64,000 bases of DNA from Treponema denticola (lineage in GTDB: Bacteria; Spirochaetota; Spirochaetia; Treponematales; Treponemataceae): assembly GCF_024400535.1 (NCBI RefSeq), contig NZ_CP038800.1, positions 496,001-560,000 of the forward strand. The letters are read 5' to 3'. Position 1 is the stretch's first letter. Each line of letters begins with the position of its first letter. Both the position numbers and the translations under genes were made by a program. Of this stretch, positions 36,076 to 44,193 are shown one piece after another. The notes under the pieces were generated by a model. The model saw only the letters and a program-made list of their open reading frames with translations. It was not told the DNA's origin and made no database searches.

Positions 36076-37486
36076 ATTAGCTTTTTTAGTTTTGCTTTTT
36101 GTGCAAATTATGATTTTTGCTCAAGACTCAAAAAATACGGACGAGTCGATTTTGACAAAAATAAAAGAAGGCGCCTATATTGCCATGTCTGATCCAAACT
36201 ATTTAGTTACAGCCGGAGATGTTTACGGCCTTTCCTATGCTATGGGAGGTAAGATTGTCAATATAAATTTAATCGTCGATATTTCTTATAATGTGAAGAT
36301 ATTAAATCTGGCAACAATAAACGTAAACGGTCTTACCTTTTCGCAATTTAAAAGACAGGTTGAGGATATTATAAGAAAAAATTATCCTTTAAGCGGGGCT
36401 CAATTGCTTATGATAAAGCCTTCGGTATTTAAGGTGATAATAAAGGGTGAAGTATTAAAAGTTGCCGAGGTTGAGGCAAGCGCTCTTACAAGATTGTCCA
36501 ATGTTATACAAAACTCTTTTACGGAATATTCTTCTACCAGAAATATCGAAATAGTATCTTTGAATGGAAAAAAAAGAAGCTATGATCTTTTTATGGCTTA
36601 TAGAAATGGAGATTTCTCTCAAGATCCCTTTTTACGTCCCGGTGACATAATTATTATAAAACGCCTGGGCAGAAAGGTAAAAATTACGGGAAGCGTTGAA
36701 AGACCGGGAACTTATGAACTTTTAGAAAATGAAAATATAAAAGAACTGATTGAAATTTATGGCGGCGGGTTAAGGGAATTCACGGATGTTTCAAAACTTA
36801 CCGTAACGAGGAATAATAAGACCGAAGAATTCCCGATAGGCAGTTTTTTTAAAATTGAAAACGCAGAAAAGATGGAACCTTTTAAGCTTCAAAATAATGA
36901 TATTGTGCATATTCCGAATGAGGCGGAATTTAAATCATCAATTATTTTGGAAGCAGGAGCAGATGTTACATCTATTCCTTTTATAGAGGGAGCAGACTTA
37001 TTATCGGTAGTCAGAGCATATAGGAGCAAATTTTCTTCTCTGTCAGATACAAAAAATGCCTATTTAATGAGGAATGGTGAAAAAATATATACTAATTTTA
37101 ATAGAATTTTTTATGATAGAGATTATAATGAATTAATTGCTTTAGAAAAAAATGACATTATTTCTGTTCCCGTTTTACAGCAAACCGTAGTAGTTATAGG
37201 AGCTGTTCTTAGGCCCGGCTCTTACCCCTACGTTCCCGGAAAGACCTATGAGTATTATATTGCTTTGGCAGGCGGTTTTGATTTACAGAGAAATGCTATA
37301 TCGTCAGTAAAGATTAGAGATGCTGCCGATAAAAAAATGAATAAAAAGGATTATATTCTTCCAGGTTCCATAATCACTGCAAGTTCCAATGCTTTTTTAT
37401 ATAATGTAATGCCATATATAACCTTTATTGGAACTATTGTTACAATAATTGGCGGTATTTTCACAATAATAGATAAATTAAAGTAA
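36062..37486 (+). CDS. Wza-like polysaccharide export protein with SLBB domains
   Basis: A 474-residue exported protein with a signal peptide (MKKNRLAFLVLLFVQIMIFA, cleavage probably after AQ). A polysaccharide export domain (about 45-125, TAGDVYGLSYAMGGK) follows. There are at least two SLBB-type segments (ITGSVERPGTYELLEN near 215 and VIGAVLRPGSYPYVPG near 378), and a C-terminal hydrophobic helix (YITFIGTIVTIIGGIFTII). It probably forms the outer-membrane channel partner of the Wzz-like protein. No glycosyltransferases lie nearby. Its truncated twin ends at 13257. Confidence 0.85.
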   Translation: MKKNRLAFLVLLFVQIMIFAQDSKNTDESILTKIKEGAYIAMSDPNYLVTAGDVYGLSYAMGGKIVNINLIVDISYNVKILNLATINVNGLTFSQFKRQVEDIIRKNYPLSGAQLLMIKPSVFKVIIKGEVLKVAEVEASALTRLSNVIQNSFTEYSSTRNIEIVSLNGKKRSYDLFMAYRNGDFSQDPFLRPGDIIIIKRLGRKVKITGSVERPGTYELLENENIKELIEIYGGGLREFTDVSKLTVTRNNKTEEFPIGSFFKIENAEKMEPFKLQNNDIVHIPNEAEFKSSIILEAGADVTSIPFIEGADLLSVVRAYRSKFSSLSDTKNAYLMRNGEKIYTNFNRIFYDRDYNELIALEKNDIISVPVLQQTVVVIGAVLRPGSYPYVPGKTYEYYIALAGGFDLQRNAISSVKIRDAADKKMNKKDYILPGSIITASSNAFLYNVMPYITFIGTIVTIIGGIFTIIDKLK

Positions 37487-37498
37487 GGAGAAAAAATT

Positions 37499-38506
37499 AT
37501 GAGTTTTGTAGATGAAATGAAAAGAAAGGCAAAGATGTATGCTAACCGCCTTGTTTTGCCTGAAGGTACTGAAGAGAGGACTCTCAAAGCAGCCCGATCT
37601 ATCGTAGATGAAAAATTGGTATCGGAGCTTTTTTTAATCGGTTCCGATGATGCTGTTTCTGCAGCGGCTTCTAAGGCAGGGGTAAAACTTGACGGTATCA
37701 AGATAATCGATCCGAAAAAATCGGAATGGCTCGATTCCTTTGCCGAAAGCTATTATGAAAAACGGAAGGCCAAGGGAATGACCCTTGAACAGGCTAAAAT
37801 AGAAATGAGTGCAGAGCTGGGCTTTGCAGCGATGATGTTGGTTCAAGATAAGGCAGATGCAATGGTTGCAGGAGCCTTAAACACAACAGCCGATGTACTC
37901 CGTGCAGGCTTAAAAGTTATCGGAACTCTTCCGGGAATGAAAACCGCTTCTTCTTGCTTTTTGATGGACACAAAAAATCCCAAACTCGGAGCAAACGGAG
38001 TCTTTATCTTTTCGGACTGTGCCGTAATTCCGACTCCCAGCTCTGAACAGTTAGCCGACATTGCCTGCTCCGCAGCTATGAGCTGCCGAACCTTTGCCGG
38101 GGTTGAGCCCATTGTTGCAATGCTATCCTTTTCTACCAAGGGATCGGGCGGCGACAAAGATGAAAATATTTTACGCGTCCGCGAAGCTGTAAAAATCTTA
38201 GAGGAAAGAAAACCCGATTTTGTCTTTGACGGAGAAATCCAGTTGGATTGTGCCATAGTTCCTTCCGTTATGCAAAAGAAAGCGGCCGACTCTCCCGTAA
38301 AAGGGCAGGCCAATACCCTGATTTTCCCCGACCTCGGAGCCGGAAACATAGGATATAAGCTGGTACAGAGAATTGCCGGAGCAGAAGCCCTCGGCCCCTT
38401 CCTCCAAGGCTTTGCAAAGCCCATATCCGACCTTTCCAGAGGCTGCTCGGTAGACGACATAATCACCACCTCGGCTGTAACCTTGGTTCAAGCCGGAAGA
38501 AAATAA
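37499..38506 (+). CDS. pta: Phosphate acetyltransferase
   Basis: A 335-residue short-form Pta, converting acetyl-CoA and phosphate to acetyl phosphate and CoA. It is the step before acetate kinase and ATP in fermentative metabolism. The family pattern is clear from RLVLPEGTEERTLKAA, ADAMVAGALNTTADVLRAGL, and the C-terminal FPDLGAGNIGYKLVQRIAGA with GPFLQGFAKPISDLSRGCS. No N-terminal regulatory (DRTGG) domain is present. AAGGAG precedes the ATG. It lies 12 nt after the SLBB gene and 4 nt before the TPR gene, suggesting co-transcription. Confidence 0.95.
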   Translation: MSFVDEMKRKAKMYANRLVLPEGTEERTLKAARSIVDEKLVSELFLIGSDDAVSAAASKAGVKLDGIKIIDPKKSEWLDSFAESYYEKRKAKGMTLEQAKIEMSAELGFAAMMLVQDKADAMVAGALNTTADVLRAGLKVIGTLPGMKTASSCFLMDTKNPKLGANGVFIFSDCAVIPTPSSEQLADIACSAAMSCRTFAGVEPIVAMLSFSTKGSGGDKDENILRVREAVKILEERKPDFVFDGEIQLDCAIVPSVMQKKAADSPVKGQANTLIFPDLGAGNIGYKLVQRIAGAEALGPFLQGFAKPISDLSRGCSVDDIITTSAVTLVQAGRK

Positions 38507-38510
38507 ACTT

Positions 38511-40391
38511 ATGGCTAAGTCTGTAAATGCGCTTATAAATGAAGCTATTGAAGCCGGAAAAAAACGCGACTATAAGACTTCAATTTTAATCTTAGAAAAG
38601 TTAGCCGCAGAAGGCTTAGCCGAAGTATCTTCTCCCTTTTACGGTGAAAAAAAGGGAAATCCCGAAATATATTTATACCTTTCAAGGGCTTGGGCTGCCG
38701 TAAACAATTACGGCAGAGCCATAGCCTATGGTAAGGCCTATATTAAAAGATGTTCATCGGATTCTGCCTCCGCTCATTCGGACTTACCTATGGGCTTCTT
38801 TTTTTTGGGCCGCTCATATTTGGCGGCGGGGCAGTATGACAGAGCCGTTTATTGTCTTGAAAAAAGCTTAAAGCTCAATCCCCATCCTCTTGAAACAAGG
38901 GCAATGCTCGGTTCTGCCTATCTAAAATGGAAAAAGCCCCGCCTTGCCAGAGAAACATTTGAAGAGGCCTTAAAGTTTGCTCCCTCGGATACAAAGCTGA
39001 ATGCCGGATACTTAAATTCTCTTTTTGTTGAAGGAATTTATGAATTAAGAAACGGCAATGCAGATATGGCTCGCCAAATGTTCAGCTTTGCAATAAAAAA
39101 CGGCATAGACGGAGTTGCTCCTCGCCTCTATCTTGCTCATGCCCTAAAAATGGAGGGCTACCTTCCGGAGGCTCTAGGCCAATACGAAGCTGCCTGCGAA
39201 TTCGAGCCCGATGATCCCGCCCTAAAGTGGTATCCTGCAATGATTAAGATGCAGCTGGGCGATACAGCTGCTGCTGCAGAAGATTTTGCAAAACTGGGTA
39301 TCGAGATTCCCGATGACGGAATTTCGGACCGTTTTTTTGCAATGGGCGTTATCAAAAAGCATATGGAGCGGGGCGATTACTCAAGAGCCGCCGTTGCTGC
39401 CCGCATCTTTATTAAGACCTTTGGAAGCGATGCCGAAATACGCCTTCTCGCTGCCGAAGCTCAGCGCTCTATGGGCAACACTAATGCGGCCTTAGGACAT
39501 TATAAATGTGCAATAGAACACGAGCCTGAAAATCCTTATCCTTATTACGGCATAATGCTCGCCCTTCAAGAAGCATACCGCTGGGAGGAACTTAGTGCTG
39601 CAATCCTGCGGGCCGAAGCAAGCGGAGTTTGCGATGCCGACGATATTTATTATTATAAAATAATCACCGCCGCCCATATAGATAACCCTCCCGAAGAGGT
39701 CTTGCCTCATCTTCAAGCCCTTGTCCAAAACGGAAGAGCCGATTCGGCTATCTTTAATGCTATGGGCTGCTGCTATATAAAACTGAACATGCCCGATTTA
39801 GCTCTTAGATGGTACGAAAAAACCTTGGATATGAATGAAAAAGATGAAGAAGCTAAAATAGGAATTATCGCTTCTTACGAAAATTTGCAGTTAAATAAGG
39901 AAGCAGATGAAGCTTATGGGGCATATCTAAAAGAATGGGGAAAGAATATCTACATAAGACGGGACTATGTACTATTCTTAGAAAAATGTGAGCGTTGGGA
40001 AGATGCCGGCAATCAGCTTGAAATTTTAATGAGCCAAAGCGGAAAAGTTAATTTTGACCCTGAGCTTGCCTTGTTCCGCAGAAAAGCCGGACAATACCAA
40101 AAAGCCGCTATTCTTTACAGAAAAATGCTTAGAGCTAAACCTGAAGAAAGGCTTTTATTACATAACCTCGTATTCTGCCTTGATAAGATCGGCCAAAGCA
40201 AGACTGCTCTTGAATTGCTTAAGGCAGCAGAAAAAATGTTCGGAACTAAGACTGATACCCTTCTTATAAAGGGCATCCTTCAAATGCGCTTAAAAAAGAA
40301 AGAAGAAGCTATAAAAATATTTCAATATATATTGGAAAAAGAACCGAAAAATCAACATGCTGCTGCCTTTTTACAAAAGGCCTACAGCTAA
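38511..40391 (+). CDS. Large tetratricopeptide-repeat protein
   Basis: A 626-residue protein built almost entirely of TPR helices. Examples are AAGQYDRAVYCLEKSLKLNP, GSAYLKWKKPRLARETFEEA and GCCYIKLNMPDLALRWYEKT, and the last near 595-618 is KKKEEAIKIFQYILEKEPKN. There is no signal peptide, so a cytosolic scaffold role is likely. The partners are unknown. The start is 4 nt after the pta stop and lacks a strong ribosome site of its own, so translation is probably coupled to pta. Codon use matches its neighbours. Confidence 0.85.
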   Translation: MAKSVNALINEAIEAGKKRDYKTSILILEKLAAEGLAEVSSPFYGEKKGNPEIYLYLSRAWAAVNNYGRAIAYGKAYIKRCSSDSASAHSDLPMGFFFLGRSYLAAGQYDRAVYCLEKSLKLNPHPLETRAMLGSAYLKWKKPRLARETFEEALKFAPSDTKLNAGYLNSLFVEGIYELRNGNADMARQMFSFAIKNGIDGVAPRLYLAHALKMEGYLPEALGQYEAACEFEPDDPALKWYPAMIKMQLGDTAAAAEDFAKLGIEIPDDGISDRFFAMGVIKKHMERGDYSRAAVAARIFIKTFGSDAEIRLLAAEAQRSMGNTNAALGHYKCAIEHEPENPYPYYGIMLALQEAYRWEELSAAILRAEASGVCDADDIYYYKIITAAHIDNPPEEVLPHLQALVQNGRADSAIFNAMGCCYIKLNMPDLALRWYEKTLDMNEKDEEAKIGIIASYENLQLNKEADEAYGAYLKEWGKNIYIRRDYVLFLEKCERWEDAGNQLEILMSQSGKVNFDPELALFRRKAGQYQKAAILYRKMLRAKPEERLLLHNLVFCLDKIGQSKTALELLKAAEKMFGTKTDTLLIKGILQMRLKKKEEAIKIFQYILEKEPKNQHAAAFLQKAYS

Positions 40392-40472
40392 AACCCATAA
40401 TCAAGTATAAATTTTGCCTATTTTCTTATTGAATATTAGTCCTCAAATTGTTATATTATCATAGACAATCAC

Positions 40473-40645
40473 AGGAGTTATGATAAACAATTCGGCTGAA
40501 ATTCAGCCTCACTGTTTATCTGACGAGTTTTGTACATTAAGTACAAAACATCGTGTTGTTGTATGCGGTTTGTAAACAAACCGCTTGAAAAAACTTCTTT
40601 TGCAAATTGATATTTGCTGCAAAAAGGTTTTATAGGAGTTATGAT
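40473..40645. repeat. 161-bp element of four inverted repeats flanked by a 12-bp direct repeat
   Basis: AGGAGTTATGAT occurs at 40473-40484 and again at 40634-40645. Between them are four consecutive inverted repeats: GATAAACA/TGTTTATC with an inner GGCTGAA/TTCAGCC (40482-40520), GTTTTGTAC/GTACAAAAC (40527-40549), GCGGTTTG/CAAACCGC (40565-40584) and TTTTGCA/TGCAAAA (40598-40624). The second direct repeat supplies the sufC ribosome site and start. It looks like an inserted palindromic (REP/MITE-like) element or a structured suf leader. Confidence 0.65.
40480..40575 (+). CDS. Possible 31-codon leader peptide before sufC
   Basis: The first AGGAGTTATG repeat creates a ribosome site and ATG. A frame starting MINNSAEIQPHCLSDEF runs 31 codons to TAA at 40573, spanning three of the four inverted repeats. 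It contains three Cys residues (TGT, TGT, TGC). It could be a regulatory leader peptide for the iron-sulfur operon or a by-product of the duplication. No homologue is recognised. Confidence 0.25.
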   Translation: MINNSAEIQPHCLSDEFCTLSTKHRVVVCGL

Positions 40646-41384
40646 GAAATTATTAGATATACAAGGACTTCAAATGTCGGTTGACGAGAAGCAGATTCTT
40701 AAAAACCTTAATTTGAGTATAAACAAGGGTGAGGTTCATGTGGTCATGGGCCCGAACGGAGCCGGAAAATCCACATTGGCGGCTGCCATAGTAGGGAATC
40801 CTCGATACACAATCGATGCAGGTAAAATCTTCTTTGAAGATGAACTTATAAATGATGTTCCTGTTTATGAGCGGGCTCGAAAAGGTATCTTTCTTTCTTT
40901 TCAAATACCTGAAGAGGTGCCGGGCCTAAAAATAGAAGAGTTTTTGCGTGCTTCAAAAGAAGCCGTAACCGGCGAAAAAATCCCTATGATAAAATTTCAT
41001 AAACTTTTATCGGACACAATGAAGCAGCTTAAAATCAACCCTGCATATGCAAACCGCAGCTTAAATGTCGGCTTTTCGGGCGGCGAAAAAAAGAAAAACG
41101 AAATCTTACAGCTTGCCGTTTTAAACCCGAAGCTCGCAATCCTTGATGAAACGGATTCGGGACTGGATATTGACGCTACAAAGACTGTCTTTGAAAGTGT
41201 TTCTAAAATACGCACCCCCGATATGGGAATTTTAATAATTACCCATCATAACAAAGTTTTAGATTATATAAAGCCCGATTTTGTACACATTCTTGTGGAC
41301 GGCACTATTGTCAAAACAGGCCGTCTGGAACTGGTAGAATATATCGAAAAGAACGGGTACGAAAACATAAAAGAAAGCCTATGA
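40644..41384 (+). CDS. sufC: SufC, ATPase of the iron-sulfur cluster scaffold
   Basis: A 246-residue ABC-type ATPase that drives the SufBCD scaffold. Walker A is GPNGAGKSTL, the SufC-type signature is GFSGGEKKKNEI, Walker B is LAILDETDSGLDID, and the H-loop is TILIITHHNK-like (ILIITHHNK). The second of two adjacent ATGs was chosen because it has GGAG at the better distance; an upstream in-frame TTG is less likely. It overlaps sufB by 4 nt (ATGA). Confidence 0.95.
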   Translation: MKLLDIQGLQMSVDEKQILKNLNLSINKGEVHVVMGPNGAGKSTLAAAIVGNPRYTIDAGKIFFEDELINDVPVYERARKGIFLSFQIPEEVPGLKIEEFLRASKEAVTGEKIPMIKFHKLLSDTMKQLKINPAYANRSLNVGFSGGEKKKNEILQLAVLNPKLAILDETDSGLDIDATKTVFESVSKIRTPDMGILIITHHNKVLDYIKPDFVHILVDGTIVKTGRLELVEYIEKNGYENIKESL

Positions 41385-42847
41385 GTAAAGCCATAAACCA
41401 AACCACAGATAAAGCACCGGAGGATGCCGCCCTCTTTCAAGAAAGAAAACGTACATTTGTTTCGGATATAGAACGCGGAGTCTATGACATAAAGGACAGC
41501 ATCGATTATAAGTATTCTACAGGACTCGGCTTAAACGAAGAAGTCGTAAAAAAAATATCCGCACGCAAAAATGAGCCTGAATGGATGCTGGACTTGCGCC
41601 TTAAATCCCTCGCATACTTTAATGCTCGACCCATGCCGGACTGGGGAGCCGATATTTCCGATTTGGATATTCAAGAGATAATCCACTACATTGTTTCCGA
41701 TACAAAGCCCTTGGCCGAAACTTGGGACGATGTTCCGGAAGAAATAAAAAAGACATTTGACAGGCTCGGTATACCGGAAGCTGAACGCAGCTCCCTCGCA
41801 GGAGTTGGAGCCCAATATGACTCGGAAGTCGTTTATCACAGCCTAAAAGAAGAATTGGAAAAACAAGGTGTAGTCTACTTAGACATGGAAACAGCCGTCC
41901 GCAAGTACGAAGATATAGTAAAAAAGCATTTTATGCAGCTTATAAAGCCGAATGACCATAAATTTGCAGCCCTCCACGGTGCCGTTTGGTCGGGAGGTTC
42001 CTTTGTGTATGTTCCCAAGGGCGTAAGGGTCGAGCTTCCGCTTCAATCCTATTTTAGGCTAAATGCCCAGCAGTCGGGGCAATTTGAGCACACCCTTATA
42101 ATTGTAGAAGAAGGAGCCTACCTCCATTTTATTGAAGGATGCAGTGCTCCCAAATACTATAAAAACGCCCTCCATGCAGGAGCCGTTGAGCTCTATGTAG
42201 GAAAAAAAGCAACCCTGCGTTACTCGACGATTGAAAACTGGTCGCGCAACCTATATAACTTAAACACCAAAAGGGCCATAGTTGAAGAAGACGGAGCTAT
42301 TGAATGGGTTTCGGGTTCGTTCGGTTCAAGGGTTACCATGCTTTATCCTATGAGTATCTTAAAAGGCGACCGCTCCCGTTCCGAATTTACAGGGGTTACC
42401 TTCGCTTCGGAAGGGCAGTGCCTTGATACGGGAACTAAGACCGTCCACATCGGAAAAAACACCGTTTCGGAAATGCGCTCCCGCTCCATCGCAAAAAACG
42501 GCGGGGAAGCAAACTACCGAGGCCTTTTGTCCATAGGAGCAAATGCAACGGGAGCTAAGGCTGTGGCCGAATGCGAATCCCTAATGCTTGACGATAAATC
42601 CCGCTCCGATACGATTCCGATTATAGAATCCCATATCGACGATGTAGACATAGGCCATGAGGCTAAAATCGGAAGGATAAGCGAATCAATGGTGTTCTAC
42701 CTTATGCAAAGAGGCTTGGATGAGGCTGCCGCAAAATCCCTTATCATCAAGGGCTTTGTAGAACCTATCTCCAAGGAACTGCCTCTGGAATATGCCGTTG
42801 AATTGAACAATCTTATTACAATCGAATTGGAAGGAACTATAGGATAG
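41381..42847 (+). CDS. sufB: SufB, iron-sulfur cluster scaffold subunit
   Basis: A 488-residue SufB that, with SufC and SufD, assembles [Fe-S] clusters and passes them to apoproteins. The N-terminal part (YKYSTGLGLNEEVVKKIS) leads into the beta-helix core with FVYVPKGVRVELPLQSYF, HFIEGCSAPKYYKNALHAG and WSRNLYNLNTKRA. Next come SRSIAKNGGEANYRGLLSIG and the C-terminal ESMVFYLMQRGLDEAAAKSL. The conserved cysteine of CSAP is present. The length is normal for the family. Two nt separate it from sufD. Confidence 0.95.
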   Translation: MSKAINQTTDKAPEDAALFQERKRTFVSDIERGVYDIKDSIDYKYSTGLGLNEEVVKKISARKNEPEWMLDLRLKSLAYFNARPMPDWGADISDLDIQEIIHYIVSDTKPLAETWDDVPEEIKKTFDRLGIPEAERSSLAGVGAQYDSEVVYHSLKEELEKQGVVYLDMETAVRKYEDIVKKHFMQLIKPNDHKFAALHGAVWSGGSFVYVPKGVRVELPLQSYFRLNAQQSGQFEHTLIIVEEGAYLHFIEGCSAPKYYKNALHAGAVELYVGKKATLRYSTIENWSRNLYNLNTKRAIVEEDGAIEWVSGSFGSRVTMLYPMSILKGDRSRSEFTGVTFASEGQCLDTGTKTVHIGKNTVSEMRSRSIAKNGGEANYRGLLSIGANATGAKAVAECESLMLDDKSRSDTIPIIESHIDDVDIGHEAKIGRISESMVFYLMQRGLDEAAAKSLIIKGFVEPISKELPLEYAVELNNLITIELEGTIG

Positions 42848-42849
42848 AT

Positions 42850-43989
42850 ATGAGTGACAGAACTTATTTTAAACGGCTTGACTACACAAAAACGGATATC
42901 CCTTCAAAGCCTTTTTGCAATTTAAACTGTAAGGTCAACGGCTGTACCAAAGACTGCACCGAAGCTGAAAATATAGAACAAATGCCGATAGAGCAATTTT
43001 TAAAAATAGCCCCTTCAAAAGATATAGAAAAATTCTTTGATTTTACGAAAACAAAACGCGAAAAAAATTGCGGCCTCGGAGATAATTATATCCAAGAAGT
43101 AAAGGATAAAAGGAATTCCGGTATTTATATAAGAGTAAAAAAATGCGAAGATAAGGAAAAGATCGCCAATGTTCTAATCCATTTTACAATGGATCAGGCC
43201 AATAATGTTCTTTATGACCAAAATCTGATTATAATTGAAGAAGGGGCAAGGGCTAAAATCTTTTTTTATCATGATGTAAAAGAATACGATTGCTCAAAGG
43301 CCGATATTTTTAGAAACGGACTTTTAAGCATAGTTGCCGAAAAAAACTCTCAAGTAGAATTTATAAAGGTACAAAACTTAAGTCACTGCAGCATTAACTT
43401 TGAAACCGTAAAAATCTCTGCTATGGAGAAGGCACAAGTTACCCTTTATGATATTCAGCTTGGAGCAAAGATAAACGGAGCTTCAACTTCTACCTATATG
43501 CCTGAGGATTGGGCCGAAGTTCAAATATACCCCCTCTATTTTGCAGATAAGACAAGGCGCATCGACTTGGAGCAAAATTTTATCATCAACGGAAAAAACT
43601 CCCTAGGTGTAATCACGGCAAAGGGTGCACTAAAGAACAAGGCTCACAAGATGTTCCGGGGCAATATCTTTTTAAACAGGGGCTGCTCAAAGTCCATTGC
43701 AAGGTTTTCGGATAACACGATTATGCTCGATAAAACTACGGCCGGAGCTACAATCCCGACAATCTTTTGCGACGAAGATGACGTTATAGGAGAGCACGCT
43801 GCGAGCTTTGAGGCGGTAAATAAGGCTAAGCTTTACTACCTTATGACCCGCGGTTTTGATGAGCTGAGTGCTAAAAAGCTCTTAATCGAGGCTGCCTTTA
43901 AACCCGTTTTTAACCGCATTGACGATGAAACGATAAGAGAAAAGCTTTTAGGCGAATTCAGTATAAATCTTGACGAGATAAGTGAATAA
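42850..43989 (+). CDS. sufD: SufD-like scaffold subunit with an N-terminal four-cysteine motif
   Basis: A 379-residue partner of SufB in the Suf scaffold. The beta-helix core and C-terminal helices (GEHAASFEAVNKAKLYYLMT, RGFDELSAKKLL) fit the SufB/SufD family. The N-terminus has Cys23, Cys27, Cys32 and Cys36 (CNLNCKVNGCTKDC), not usual in SufD and possibly a metal or cluster site. No sufS, sufE or sufU follows: the next gene is a lipoprotein. The stop codon lies within a sequence (AAGTGAATAA) shared with the leaders of the downstream lipoprotein genes. Confidence 0.85.
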   Translation: MSDRTYFKRLDYTKTDIPSKPFCNLNCKVNGCTKDCTEAENIEQMPIEQFLKIAPSKDIEKFFDFTKTKREKNCGLGDNYIQEVKDKRNSGIYIRVKKCEDKEKIANVLIHFTMDQANNVLYDQNLIIIEEGARAKIFFYHDVKEYDCSKADIFRNGLLSIVAEKNSQVEFIKVQNLSHCSINFETVKISAMEKAQVTLYDIQLGAKINGASTSTYMPEDWAEVQIYPLYFADKTRRIDLEQNFIINGKNSLGVITAKGALKNKAHKMFRGNIFLNRGCSKSIARFSDNTIMLDKTTAGATIPTIFCDEDDVIGEHAASFEAVNKAKLYYLMTRGFDELSAKKLLIEAAFKPVFNRIDDETIREKLLGEFSINLDEISE

Positions 43990-44055
43990 ATACCGTATCA
44001 ACTCATACTAAAAAGAGAAATTTGCAAATAATTTTAATAAATAATTTGTAGAAAT

Positions 44056-44084
44056 TTGATTTTTTTGTATATTTGTGCTATTTT
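44056..44084 (+). promoter_or_regulatory. Promoter of lipoprotein gene 1
   Basis: TTGATT (44056-44061), 17-nt spacer, TATTTT (44079-44084) with a TG one base upstream (extended -10). The same promoter precedes lipoprotein genes 2 and 3. The leader is about 100 nt, with AAGGAG before the start. Confidence 0.65.
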
Positions 44085-44193
44085 GATTATACATAAAAAA
44101 TTTATAAAATACTTAAAAAGTGCTTTGATTGCCGAAATTAAGGGCAAATTTCATAAATTAAACATATTCCAGCTTTGGAAGGAGAAAATGTTT

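Larger units (their letters stand above)
23602..36921. repeat. Direct repeat, copy B (counterpart of 1-13257)
   Basis: Begins where copy A begins (inside lon) only because copy A is cut by the window edge. It ends inside the intact SLBB gene at 36921, where copy A diverges. Indel differences cluster at 24240-27060 and 28840-29150 here and elsewhere in copy A, so most genes are intact in at least one copy. Occasional transitions also differ. Confidence 0.95.
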
